Shown in pieces: positions 23,384 to 32,300 of a DNA stretch of 33,483 nt. The notes below the pieces were generated by a model, which saw nothing but the letters and a program-made list of their open reading frames with translations, made no database searches and was not told the DNA's origin. The position numbers were made by a program, and so were the translations under genes. The stretch is from Bacteroidaceae bacterium (lineage in GTDB: Bacteria > Bacteroidota > Bacteroidia > Bacteroidales > Bacteroidaceae), in NCBI GenBank assembly GCA_017541265.1, contig JAFXZK010000010.1, positions 1-33,483 of the forward strand, read 5' to 3'. Every line of letters begins with the position of its first letter. Position 1 is the stretch's first letter.

Positions 23384-23841
23384 GAACACAAAGACACGAA
23401 GACGCAAAGGTTTTATTTCACCACGGATTAAGCAGATTAAACGGATTTAATGTTAGGAATTTGTTTCCGATTAAGCGGATTCTCATTGGCAGGCGGTCGT
23501 TCTGGCGGATTTGCAATCCGCCAGTTTAGAGTATAAGCATTTGCAATGCGATAAAACAGGAATTGCGGGATTACAAATCCCTATACTCCATGCGGTCGGA
23601 TTACAAATCCGCCCGAACAAAGGATTCTCATTGGCAGGCGGTCGTTCTGGCGGATTTGCAATCCGCCAGTATTGAATATAAGCATTTGAAATGCGATAAA
23701 ATAAGAGTTTCGGGATTGCAAATCCCTATATCCGATACGGTCGGATTGCAAATCCGCCCGAACGAACAAGGGAATCTGTTAAATCCGAGACAAATTAAAG
23801 CCTGCTTCAATAAAATCCGTTTAATCCGTTTAATCCGTGGT
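23384..23841 (+). repeat. Tandem composite repeats H and I inside a shared CCACGGATTA shell
   Basis: Copy H runs from hairpin a (23502-23524) to d (23593-23615) and copy I from a (23647-23669) to d (23738-23760), both 114 bp. They are joined by 31 bp that repeats part of the sequence preceding H (ATTCTCATTGGCAGGCGGTC). The shell is ACCACGGATTA (23420-23430) against TAATCCGTGGT (23831-23841). A further left arm, GAACACAAAG (23384-23393), has no clear right partner. Confidence 0.88.
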
Positions 23842-23957
23842 TGTATAAAGTTTTATCTTTAACATGTAATTGCCATATAATAGTCCATGAATTGCTCATA
23901 TAATTTTTAATGGTAAATTCGTGGGTCATTACATGGTAATTCGTGTTATTATGATTA

Positions 23958-23990
23958 AAGGGGGGCATGTCTAATTGACATGCCCCCCTT
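23958..23990 (-). terminator. Strong hairpin after the 53-residue peptide gene
   Basis: Perfect 14-bp stem AAGGGGGGCATGTC/GACATGCCCCCCTT (23958-23971, 23977-23990) with a 5-nt loop, 24 bp past the stop codon of the minus-strand peptide gene. The T-run is short, but stem strength and position suggest it ends the adhesin operon. Confidence 0.7.
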
Positions 23991-24014
23991 CGTTATTAAC
24001 ACTGGGTGATGGGA

Positions 24015-24176
24015 TTATTCATCTTCGCCCCAGATGTTCCATTCTTCGGTGCGTGCGTCGCCTGTGCTGCCGCCGCCGGGCTCTAAGCCAACGTTGCTCT
24101 TGAAACTCTCACACAGGAGGTTAGCCGGCATGGCATCTTCCATCTTCAAGATGGGCGTCATATATGTCTTTTTCAT
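24015..24176 (-). CDS. 53-residue acidic peptide of unknown function
   Basis: The start at 24176 gives MKKTYMTPILKMEDAMPANL, followed by LCESFKSN and a Gly-rich, acidic C-terminus (GGGSTGDARTEEWNIWGEDE). It lies 28 bp after the giant FN3 protein gene, so the two are probably one transcript. There is no classical signal peptide. In my recollection short peptides opening MKKxYxxP with an acidic or Trp-containing end are frequent in Prevotella next to surface protein genes, but I cannot name a family. It could be a chaperone, inhibitor or modified-peptide precursor, but none of these is shown by the sequence. Confidence 0.65.
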   Translation of the reverse strand: MKKTYMTPILKMEDAMPANLLCESFKSNVGLEPGGGSTGDARTEEWNIWGEDE

Positions 24177-24204
24177 AATTGTTTTACTATTAGAGTTAAA
24201 CATT

Positions 24205-27200
24205 TTACTTTACAGTGACTTTACGTCCACCATTCACATAGATACCCTTCTGTGCGGGCTTGCCAGAGAGCTTGCGGCCGCTCAGGTCGTACCAGTCGCC
24301 GGTCTCAACAGTTGTCTCGATGCCTGCGATGCCAGTGGGATCTTCGTCGTCGAGGTTCGTGTAGAACTTCACGCCGCTTCCGGATTCAGCTGTCATGCCT
24401 ACGAGCTGGAAGTAGCCACAGAAAGCACCGATGGTAGCACCTGCCATAGGATAGTTCAGCTTGTTGTCTGCACCTACGAAGAGGATGCTGGTGTCGTCGG
24501 CTGTGAACTCTATCGGAGCGTATGTACCTACGAACATAACCTTGGTGTCGTCGCCAACATAGTACTTAGATTTGGTGATGGTCACGTTAGCGAATTCAGG
24601 ATTATCGATGTTGCTGCCGCTTGCCCACTTAACGATGTAGGGTACGCCGCCAAAGAACATGTTGCCGCCCCAAGTTGTCAGTGCTTCGCCTTCAGCGGTG
24701 AAGTTCAGCGTTACATCATTGCCATCAACTGTGATGTTATTGGTGAGTGTGCGGACGTCTGCATCTGCAAGAGGAGAAGCTGCCACTTCATCAAGCGTCA
24801 TGTCGAAGGGCAGATAGACGGTGTTCCACTTGCCGTCCTTGTAGAAGGTGCGGTTAGCGAGAGTAACGTGAGCCTGCTTGCCGTTGTAGGTGTTAATCAG
24901 GTCGCTGTTGTCAACTTCGCTGTCGAGAGTGAGCAGTGCGAAGTCGGCGAGTTTGCTCCATTCGGAAGTGCTGCCGCCCTTCACGCTCTGAATCTGATAC
25001 TCATAGAGGTTGTTGGTGGCAAGGCCGCTGATAGTAGCTGTCTTTTCTGTGACAGCCATTTCCTGCCAAGCACTTGCGGGAATGTATTCGTAAACACCGA
25101 AGTCGTCAATAACAAGGAGGTAGCAGTCATAGCTGACATGGTGGATGGCGATGTAACCGGTCTGGCCAGCGTATGCGGTCAGGTCAATGGTAACAATTTC
25201 ACCAGAAGTAGCAGCCTTCATATCCTGCAGTGTCTCAGTGAAGTCTGTCGTTTCAGTGCCTGTGGTAGAAAGCAGTACCTCATAGCTGTCAGGATAGCTG
25301 GAATTTGTTAAAGTGGTGAACTTCACTATGCCGCCCAGCTCGACAGCGGGACTGATGAGCCAGTTGTCGGCATTGTAGGAAACACCGCCGTTCCAGCTGT
25401 ATGCTGTAGCTGCGTTGCCACCGGACTCAGTACCAATAACCCAACCTGGACCTTCACCTGCAGTGACAATAGTCCACTGGTCAAGGCCGTTATTAAAGTC
25501 ATCCTCGAAGAACGTTGCGCCGGTAGATTCTGCACTTCTGTATTGAACATTGTAGCTTTCGCCTTCGCCATTCCAAGTGAGAGTAGCACCGTCGGCAACA
25601 AGGTCAGCTGCGATGTTGTAAGGAACGGGGTTGTTAGTCAGGGTCTTGAAGCCTGTTATTGTCCACTGGCTCTCGCCGTCTTCAAAGATAGACTTAACGC
25701 GTACTGCATAAGAAGTCTCAGGATTCAGGCCAGTCAGCTCGAAGGGAGAGGTGGCTTCATCTACAGTAGTCCAAGCGAGAGTAGAAGGATCGACATCAGA
25801 GCCGATTTCTGCACGAACCATCCAGCTGTAACCAGAAAGACCGGCACTTGCGACATCCATCCATGAGCTACCATCCGTTGAAATCCAACGTCCGTTGGGA
25901 TCGTTAGTGGTATCGGCAGATGCAGAAGCAGGATAATCAGTACCACTCTCGTTGTAAACGACTACCCAAACATTCTTGGTGGGATCAATAGTTGCGTTTA
26001 CATCAACCTCGATGAAGTCAGCAGCACCAGTAAAGGTAACGGGCACGGAGCTAACGGCATTTTCAGGAGCTGTGTCGCCATCGTTGTAGATGGTGATGGT
26101 TCCTTCCATTGCCTTGGGATCATAAACTGCAACCTTACTCAATGTGGAGCCTGTGTAGCTGCCAGCGGGGAACATTACACCCCAATAGAAAGCGCCGCCA
26201 CCAAGACCAATGCTTGTAGCAAGGGTTCCATTGTCATACTGATACCAATCCTTGGTACCAGCTTCTCCTTCTGCCCACTGCAGCTCTACGCCTGTTGCGT
26301 CAGCATCGGCTGTCCAGCTGATTTCAGCAGAAGTGGAGGTAACATTGCTTGCTGCCAAGTCTGTGGGAACGGGCCAAGCGATTGCGGTAGTGAAGCTTAC
26401 AGGAGCACTCCAGCGGCTATTCTTCTCGCCGTTGATGGCACGAACCTTAGCGGTGTACTCTGTCTCAGGTGTCAAACCTTCGAGGGTGAAGGGATTGCTG
26501 TCGGCTTTGAAGGCCTTCTCCTCGTCGTCGTTCAGACAGATTTCCCAAGCGGTAGCTTCGCCATTCTCAGTCCAGCTCAGGACTGCACTCCTCTTGGCAA
26601 CCTCAGATACTACGAGGTCAGAAGGTGTAGGAACAGCCTCAAGCGTGGTGAAGGTTTTTCCTGCCCACTGGCTCTCGCCCTCTTCATAGACAGCCTGTAC
26701 CTGAACCTGATACTTGGTCTCAGGTGTAAGACCACTGATGGTGTAGGGGCTGGTAGCGCCTTCAACAACTGTCCAAGGCTCTTCCTCGCCACCTACGGGC
26801 TGTACGATGGTGATGTCATCGATGTTGAGCATGAACTGGTCAGTGCAGTTGAAGTGACGGATAGCCACATAACCTGTCTGTCCTGCATACGCGCTGAGGT
26901 CAACGGTGAAGAGACCCCATACGCCTTGGGCTTTCCTTCTGCTGCTTCTGGTACCTGTGCCGTCTGCATTCAGTGTCCATGCGTCAAGCTGGGTGAAAGC
27001 AGCGGGGTCGGTGTTGCTTGTTGTGGAAACAAATACACCAAAATACTCGTTAGCATAGCTTGCATCCTGTCCACCTGCATAGAAGCTGATGCTGCCGCCC
27101 AAAGTAACGAGCGGAGAAACGAGCCAGTTGTCGGGAGACAGAGCACCAACTCCCTCAACATTACTGTATGAGCCAGAAACCACAAAGTCCTGAGAACCAC

Positions 27201-29028
27201 CGTTGCCGTTTCCGGCAAGGCTACCACCTTCTACCAAATAAATGCCGCCGCAAGCTGAGCCAAGAACCCAGTTATATCCGTCACCGTCGGCATCAATGGT
27301 CGTCCATTCGCCGAAAGAACTGTCCTCGAAGTCGCTAACAAACTCACCACCAGCTCCTGCTCCAGATTCCTTGTAGCGGAGGTTGTAGCCTGTTGCCTCT
27401 GCATTGCCAGTCCAGCTGATTTCTGCAGTTTGGGCAGTAACATTGCTTGCCACTATGTCTGTGGGAGCGGGGAAGGCAACGTCGGTTGTGAAGGTAATCT
27501 CATCACTCCACTTGTCGGTTTCACCAGCCTGACGTACTTTTACAATGTATTCTGTCTCGGGGGTAAGACCGGTAAGAGTGAAAGGATTTTCGGGAGCGTT
27601 GACCTCTGTGAAGTCAGCGGCGCCATCGGCCTTATATGCTACCACCCATGCGGTGGCTTCGCCCTTCTCAGTCCAACTCAGCTTAACACTGTTCTTGGTA
27701 ATCTCAGAAGCTGCAAGATTAGCGGGCTTTACAAAACCATCAGAAGCTTCGAAGCTGAAGTCATCCACATACAGATAGTACATGTCGTTGGAGTTGTACT
27801 TGATGGCAACGAACTTGGTGCCTGCGGGACATGTAGTTTCATACTGAGTCCAATTGTCCTTGTCGGTAGCTGTTACCTCGTCCTCCCAAGTGAAGGCGTC
27901 AACGTCCTTGGTTGCTGAGTAACCAACCTGGAATGTCTCGGGGTAGGTTGCGCTTGCAGTCTTGTACCAGAACGATACGTTAATAGGCGCAGTGGTGTCG
28001 AACTCAGGAGAAATCAAGTACTGTGGAGGAGTGGTGTTGTACCTGAATGCGAAGCTATAGGTACTCTCATGGCCGCCGCCGTTAGTGCTGACTCCTGTGC
28101 TTGCATGGCAATCTACGAGTGTCCAAGGGCCAATGCCGTCTTCGAAGCTGTCATTGTAAGGCAGGCTGAGTGCACCATACTCGGTGGTGAAGGTGACAGC
28201 ACTTGACCAGCTGCTGACCTCTTCGCCTTTCTTGGCGCGTACCTTTACGGTATAAGTTGTGCCATAGTCAAGACCAGTCAGTGTGTAAGGATTGTCTTCG
28301 ATGTTCTCGGTAACAACATCGTTCACGTCAATGTCGAAATACTTTTCTTCGCTTACCCAGCTAACAGTGGCTTCCAGACCGCCGTCGTAGTTGACCTTGA
28401 GACCAGTGGGCTTCAGAACGCCGTCGAAACCACCAATAGTGTAAGTGAAGGTGGTCTTGGGGATGAAGTTCTTCTGGTTGGCAGTAACTTCGTCGAGGCT
28501 GTTGCTGCTGTGTCCTTGGATACTTGCGCCTTCAACTTCTGCACCAGCGAAAGAGGCACTCTTATAGGTGCCCTTTACGGTTTGGTACACGCCAACGAGC
28601 AGATTGCCGCCATTATAGGTGTACGGCTGGTCAAACTCGAGAGTCATTGTGCTCTGGGTTGCGTCGAGTGGGCCTTCGAAAACGAGGGTAGCATCGTCAG
28701 TGCCAGAGTAAGCGCTGATTGTAGCTTCGTCCACTTCCTTCATGAACACTTGGAAGTTTCCTCCCCAGGCTACTGATGCGGGAGAGGACAGGTAGAAGGT
28801 CATCTGTGTGATGGTGTTACCTGCCAATGCAGTAAGTTCTGCCTGAGCAATGACAAACTCACTCTTTTGGTAGCTGTCTGCCCAGTAACCTTCTACGGGA
28901 ACGTTGCTACTTGTGGCTTCGCCGTCCGCGTACACGGTAAATTCATCTGCCCTCGCGCCTGTAAGGCTGAAGAGCACAGCGAGCAACATCATAGATGCCC
29001 TCGCCAGGAAAGTAGTTTTTCCTTTCAT
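24205..29028 (-). CDS. Giant secreted protein with FN3 and cleaved-adhesin/choice-of-anchor J domains
   Basis: 1607 residues from the ATG at 29028, which gives a signal peptide (MKGKTTFLARASMMLLAVLF, then SLTGARA). Order of parts (approximate): a GYWADSYQKSEFVIA module (45-200), FN3 (205-295), a choice-of-anchor J beta-sandwich (PYNDSFEDGIGPWTLVD ... YVDDFSF, 300-445), then five more FN3 units. Three of these are interrupted by inserted beta-sandwich domains (for example SDFEDSSFGEWTTIDADG and EDDFNNGLDQWTIVTAGEG). A WNTVYLPFDMTLDEV module (~1400-1560) and a sorting-like tail (WYDLSGRKLSGKPAQKGIYV, then NGGRKVTVK) follow. Related modules occur in Porphyromonas haemagglutinin/gingipain adhesins. 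A surface adhesin exported by the type IX system is inferred. Confidence 0.85.
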   Translation of the reverse strand: MKGKTTFLARASMMLLAVLFSLTGARADEFTVYADGEATSSNVPVEGYWADSYQKSEFVIAQAELTALAGNTITQMTFYLSSPASVAWGGNFQVFMKEVDEATISAYSGTDDATLVFEGPLDATQSTMTLEFDQPYTYNGGNLLVGVYQTVKGTYKSASFAGAEVEGASIQGHSSNSLDEVTANQKNFIPKTTFTYTIGGFDGVLKPTGLKVNYDGGLEATVSWVSEEKYFDIDVNDVVTENIEDNPYTLTGLDYGTTYTVKVRAKKGEEVSSWSSAVTFTTEYGALSLPYNDSFEDGIGPWTLVDCHASTGVSTNGGGHESTYSFAFRYNTTPPQYLISPEFDTTAPINVSFWYKTASATYPETFQVGYSATKDVDAFTWEDEVTATDKDNWTQYETTCPAGTKFVAIKYNSNDMYYLYVDDFSFEASDGFVKPANLAASEITKNSVKLSWTEKGEATAWVVAYKADGAADFTEVNAPENPFTLTGLTPETEYIVKVRQAGETDKWSDEITFTTDVAFPAPTDIVASNVTAQTAEISWTGNAEATGYNLRYKESGAGAGGEFVSDFEDSSFGEWTTIDADGDGYNWVLGSACGGIYLVEGGSLAGNGNGGSQDFVVSGSYSNVEGVGALSPDNWLVSPLVTLGGSISFYAGGQDASYANEYFGVFVSTTSNTDPAAFTQLDAWTLNADGTGTRSSRRKAQGVWGLFTVDLSAYAGQTGYVAIRHFNCTDQFMLNIDDITIVQPVGGEEEPWTVVEGATSPYTISGLTPETKYQVQVQAVYEEGESQWAGKTFTTLEAVPTPSDLVVSEVAKRSAVLSWTENGEATAWEICLNDDEEKAFKADSNPFTLEGLTPETEYTAKVRAINGEKNSRWSAPVSFTTAIAWPVPTDLAASNVTSTSAEISWTADADATGVELQWAEGEAGTKDWYQYDNGTLATSIGLGGGAFYWGVMFPAGSYTGSTLSKVAVYDPKAMEGTITIYNDGDTAPENAVSSVPVTFTGAADFIEVDVNATIDPTKNVWVVVYNESGTDYPASASADTTNDPNGRWISTDGSSWMDVASAGLSGYSWMVRAEIGSDVDPSTLAWTTVDEATSPFELTGLNPETSYAVRVKSIFEDGESQWTITGFKTLTNNPVPYNIAADLVADGATLTWNGEGESYNVQYRSAESTGATFFEDDFNNGLDQWTIVTAGEGPGWVIGTESGGNAATAYSWNGGVSYNADNWLISPAVELGGIVKFTTLTNSSYPDSYEVLLSTTGTETTDFTETLQDMKAATSGEIVTIDLTAYAGQTGYIAIHHVSYDCYLLVIDDFGVYEYIPASAWQEMAVTEKTATISGLATNNLYEYQIQSVKGGSTSEWSKLADFALLTLDSEVDNSDLINTYNGKQAHVTLANRTFYKDGKWNTVYLPFDMTLDEVAASPLADADVRTLTNNITVDGNDVTLNFTAEGEALTTWGGNMFFGGVPYIVKWASGSNIDNPEFANVTITKSKYYVGDDTKVMFVGTYAPIEFTADDTSILFVGADNKLNYPMAGATIGAFCGYFQLVGMTAESGSGVKFYTNLDDEDPTGIAGIETTVETGDWYDLSGRKLSGKPAQKGIYVNGGRKVTVK

Positions 29029-29104
29029 GTTGTTAATAATTAAGTTAAACATATAATTAGTTAATACTTGAATTGCGTACATCCTACTATATGCAAAATC
29101 GAAG

Positions 29105-29136
29105 CAAAGGTAACACTTTTTATGAAAATGGGCAAG
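29105..29136 (-). promoter_or_regulatory. Promoter of the giant FN3 protein operon
   Basis: On the minus strand CTTG (29133-29136), a 20-bp spacer and TACCTTTG (29105-29112) fit the consensus with one mismatch. It implies a ~70-nt leader and supports the start at 29028 over the upstream ATG at 29082. Confidence 0.7.
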
Positions 29137-29286
29137 CGTTTTGCCTGTTTTTTGCCTTTTCTGCCATGTTTATGTATCATTGTTGCATAAATATGACAGT
29201 TTGCCGCACCCATTGAGCACGAAAGCCATATACATCGGCATGGTCAGAAGGTGTGTTCCATCTCGTCCGGCTAAATCCAGAATAAT

Positions 29287-29314
29287 AGAAGGACGCACCT
29301 CGGTGCGTCCTTCT
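29287..29314 (-). terminator. Terminator of the C10 peptidase gene
   Basis: Perfect stem AGAAGGACGCACC/GGTGCGTCCTTCT (29287-29299, 29302-29314), seven bases after the peptidase stop codon, followed on the minus strand by ATTATT. The spacer 29029-29286 otherwise holds only the next promoter. Confidence 0.75.
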
Positions 29315-29321
29315 TTTGGGG

Positions 29322-32300
29322 TCACTTAATCATGAACTTCTTGCCGTCCTTGATGTAGATACCACGAGGTAATTTACAATTTGACGATTTACGATTTATA
29401 ATTTGGCCGGCAAGGGTGTAGCAAGCCCCCTCCCCGCTCCCCCCTTTGGGGAGTGCTTCTATGCCGTCGGGGTCGTCTTCGCCGAAGGTGAGGGCAAACT
29501 GCTTGACGAGGCTGCCGCCGCTGAGCTGGAAGTAGGCACGCTGTGCTCCGATGGTGGCACCCAGCAGGGGATGGTGGAGCTTGTTGCCGCTGCCTATGAA
29601 AAGGATGCTCTGGTTCTCATCCGTGAAGGTCGTGCCGGTGTATGTGCCCTTGAACTGGACATTGCCGTCGGTGCTGATGACCTTTTGGTCGTCGGGGTCT
29701 TCGCTGCTGATGGTCACGCCTGCGAATGTGGGATTGCTGATGGGTTCGCCCTCCTGCTCCCACTTCACGAGGTAGGCATGGCCTGCTTCAATCACAGAGG
29801 CAGGCACAAAGTCGAGTGTGAGCGTGCCGGTGCTTGCGTCGTAGCCTGTGCGGCATGCCCCGCTGTTGCCCAGCTCCATCATTGTGGCGCCTTCAAGCGG
29901 TGTGCCGGCCAGGTCGCTGAGGTTGAAGGGCAGGCAGAGGGTGTTCCAGTCGCCATCCCTGTAGAGGGTGCGGCCTTGCAGTGTGACGTTGCAGTTTGCC
30001 TTGCCGTGGAGGGATGCAATCAGGTCGGCATTGTCGCCGCTGTTGGCAAGCTCCAGCAGGAAGGCGGCATGGCAGTCCACATGGTATGCAACGGGTTCGG
30101 CCAGCTTCTTCTTGCCGGAGAAGATGAGGTTGCCTGCCACGTCGTAGGCGGCATAGACGCACTCGTGGTCGTAGCTGCCCTTTACCCACTGGAACTCGAT
30201 GTCGCGGCCATCGGGCACTTCGACGTCATAGACCTGTGCCTCGTTCTTCTTTGCCGCATTGGTGTTGGAGAAGGTGCCAAGCTCTGTGCCAGTCAGGACA
30301 TCCACCACCTTGATGGCTGCACCGTTCCAGCCGTCGCCCATGAGGTCGGTCAGCTCAAGGCGTATTTGGCATGTCTCGTAGGAGAGGTTTGTGGTGAAGC
30401 TGACGGGTTCTGTCCATTCGCTCACCTCGTCATCTTTCCGCGCGCGTACCTTTATTATATATGTCGTGGCAAGTTCGAGGCCCGTCAGCGTGCAGGGGTT
30501 GCCGACGCCCTCCGTCACAGTGCCGTTCACATCGATGTCGAAGGACGTGTCATCGCTCGTCCAGCTCACTGTGGCTTCGTCGCCTCCGGTGTAGCTGACA
30601 GCAAGGTGTCTGGGCTTCCTCACGAACGTGACGTCGCCCGGCGTGAAGTCGAAGGTTGTCTTGGGCCGGAAGTTCTGCTGGCTGATGCTTGCACCGTAGC
30701 CGCCCACTGAGACGCCGTCGATGAAGTCGCCCTGCCAGTTACTCTTCACATAGCTGCCCGATACGGTCTGGTTGACGCCGACCAGGAGGTTGCCGCCCTC
30801 ATAGAAGAACGGCTCGTCGAAGGTGATGGTCATCTTCTTGTCGACGATGGAGAGGCTGCCGGAGTAAACCTTCTCCAGTGTGCTCCAAGATTTCAGGGAA
30901 GAGATGGTGCTTTCCTCCACCATCTTCAGATAGACGTCGAACTGGGCAGCTCCCCAGCTGACGGAGGACTGCGAAGCATAGAACGTCACGCCTGTGAGGG
31001 TACCGTAGAGCATGTCCTCCAAGTCTGCCTCGGCGATGATGAACTGGCTCTTGGAATAGTTGTCTGCCCAGTAGCCATAGACGGGCACGACCTCGTTGGT
31101 GAGGCTTGTCACCACGTTCAGTGTTGCCGTCAGGTCGCTGTTGCTGTAGTATTCGCCCTCGGCATTGACGAAGCAGAAGGTGAAGATGTATGTGCCAGTC
31201 TGTGTGGGTGTATAGGGTATGACAACGTCCTGTGTCGCCCCGGCAGGGATGACGACGCTTTCGCACTCGATGAGGTAGTCGTCGTCCTCTTTCCTCAGGC
31301 AGAGCCAGATGTCGCCGTCGTAGGGGTCTGTGCTGTTGTTGGTGACGTTGAAGGTGACTTCAACCTGTGTGCCAGGCTCAACAGGTGTGTCGCTCAGCGT
31401 GATGCTGTTCAGCGTGAGGTCGTTGGCGTTGGGTTCAATGTCGGCTGTTGTGCCGGTTGCCGTTGACCTCTGTATGCCGACGACAGCATCCTGTCCGTAG
31501 TGGAAGCCGTCGGTGGATGTGCTGCCACCGATGCCCTGCTGGTCGGGGTCGAGTGCCGAGAGCACGAAGTAGTTGTCGCTCAGGCCGCCCCATCCCCAGT
31601 TGATGTGGAAGAAGTCGGTGTTCATCTCGAACTTGTAGCCGTCGCACACGAACTCGTGTCCGCCGCCGTCGGACAGTCCGCCGTAGCAAACAGGGCGCTT
31701 GTGCGAGACCTCGTGGTAGATGAGGTCAGTCCAGTTGGCGTATGTGTAGGAACTTCGCGACACGAATCGTGTGGTGTAGGGGTTGTAGTCGAAGTACTCG
31801 CGGAGGCCAATGGCGACATCCTCGGTGTAGGCGCCGGAGGAGGGGCCGTACATCATCTTGACGGAATAGCCGCAATACTGCATCAGCGTAGCCACGGCTG
31901 TTGCCTCGGTGGTTGTGTAGCTGCCGGAGTAGCTGTCCTTCATGTGATCCCAGTCGAAGGTGGTGACGGGCAGGGAGGACAGGTTGTAGTCAGAGGTTGT
32001 GTAGCCAGGAATGACCTTTGTCGATTGTGCCGGCCATTTGTGGTAGTACATCACCTGTGCCATCGCCGTTGCCACGCAGCCGGTGGCGCACCTGCCGCCG
32101 TAGTATGTGGGGCAGAGGTTGTTGTAGGGTGTGCCTTGGTTCCAAGTGGAGGTACACAGCGGTGCGACGGCTGTGGTGGGGTGTGTGCCGACCTTGCTGC
32201 GCGGCATGTTGGACTTGGGTATATCGCTGCCGTGCTCCTTCAGCCATGCTATCTCGTCGGCATAGCCCTGTAGCCACGCCCGCATATTGTCGGGCATGTT

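Larger units (their letters stand above)
22819..23947. repeat. Outer inverted pair (AACACGAATTACATG shell) bounding a 1.13-kb block
   Basis: AACACGAATTACATGG (22819-22834) is matched by CATGGTAATTCGTGTT (23932-23947) with one inserted base. Just inside, ATGGCAATTACATG (22831-22844) is matched exactly by CATGTAATTGCCAT (23863-23876). The block between them holds the palindrome/orphan promoter, the structured segment and composite copies H and I. There is no convincing protein gene in the whole 22663-24014 stretch. Confidence 0.65.

Noticed and set aside
23497-23765. The regularly repeated palindromes resemble a CRISPR array
   Set aside because: Spacing is fixed by conserved linkers rather than unique spacers, only two tandem copies exist here, and no cas genes are in the window.
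23563-23862. Open frames inside the composite repeats giving peptides such as GGLQIRQN, ADLQSDRIG and GRICNP
   Set aside because: They are translations of the palindromic hairpins in various frames and recur wherever a copy occurs; they are likely annotation artefacts rather than proteins.
22819-23947. The 1.13-kb block with inverted ends as a complete transposon
   Set aside because: No transposase or recombinase frame, no target-site duplication that I can see, and the ends belong to a dispersed shell repeat.
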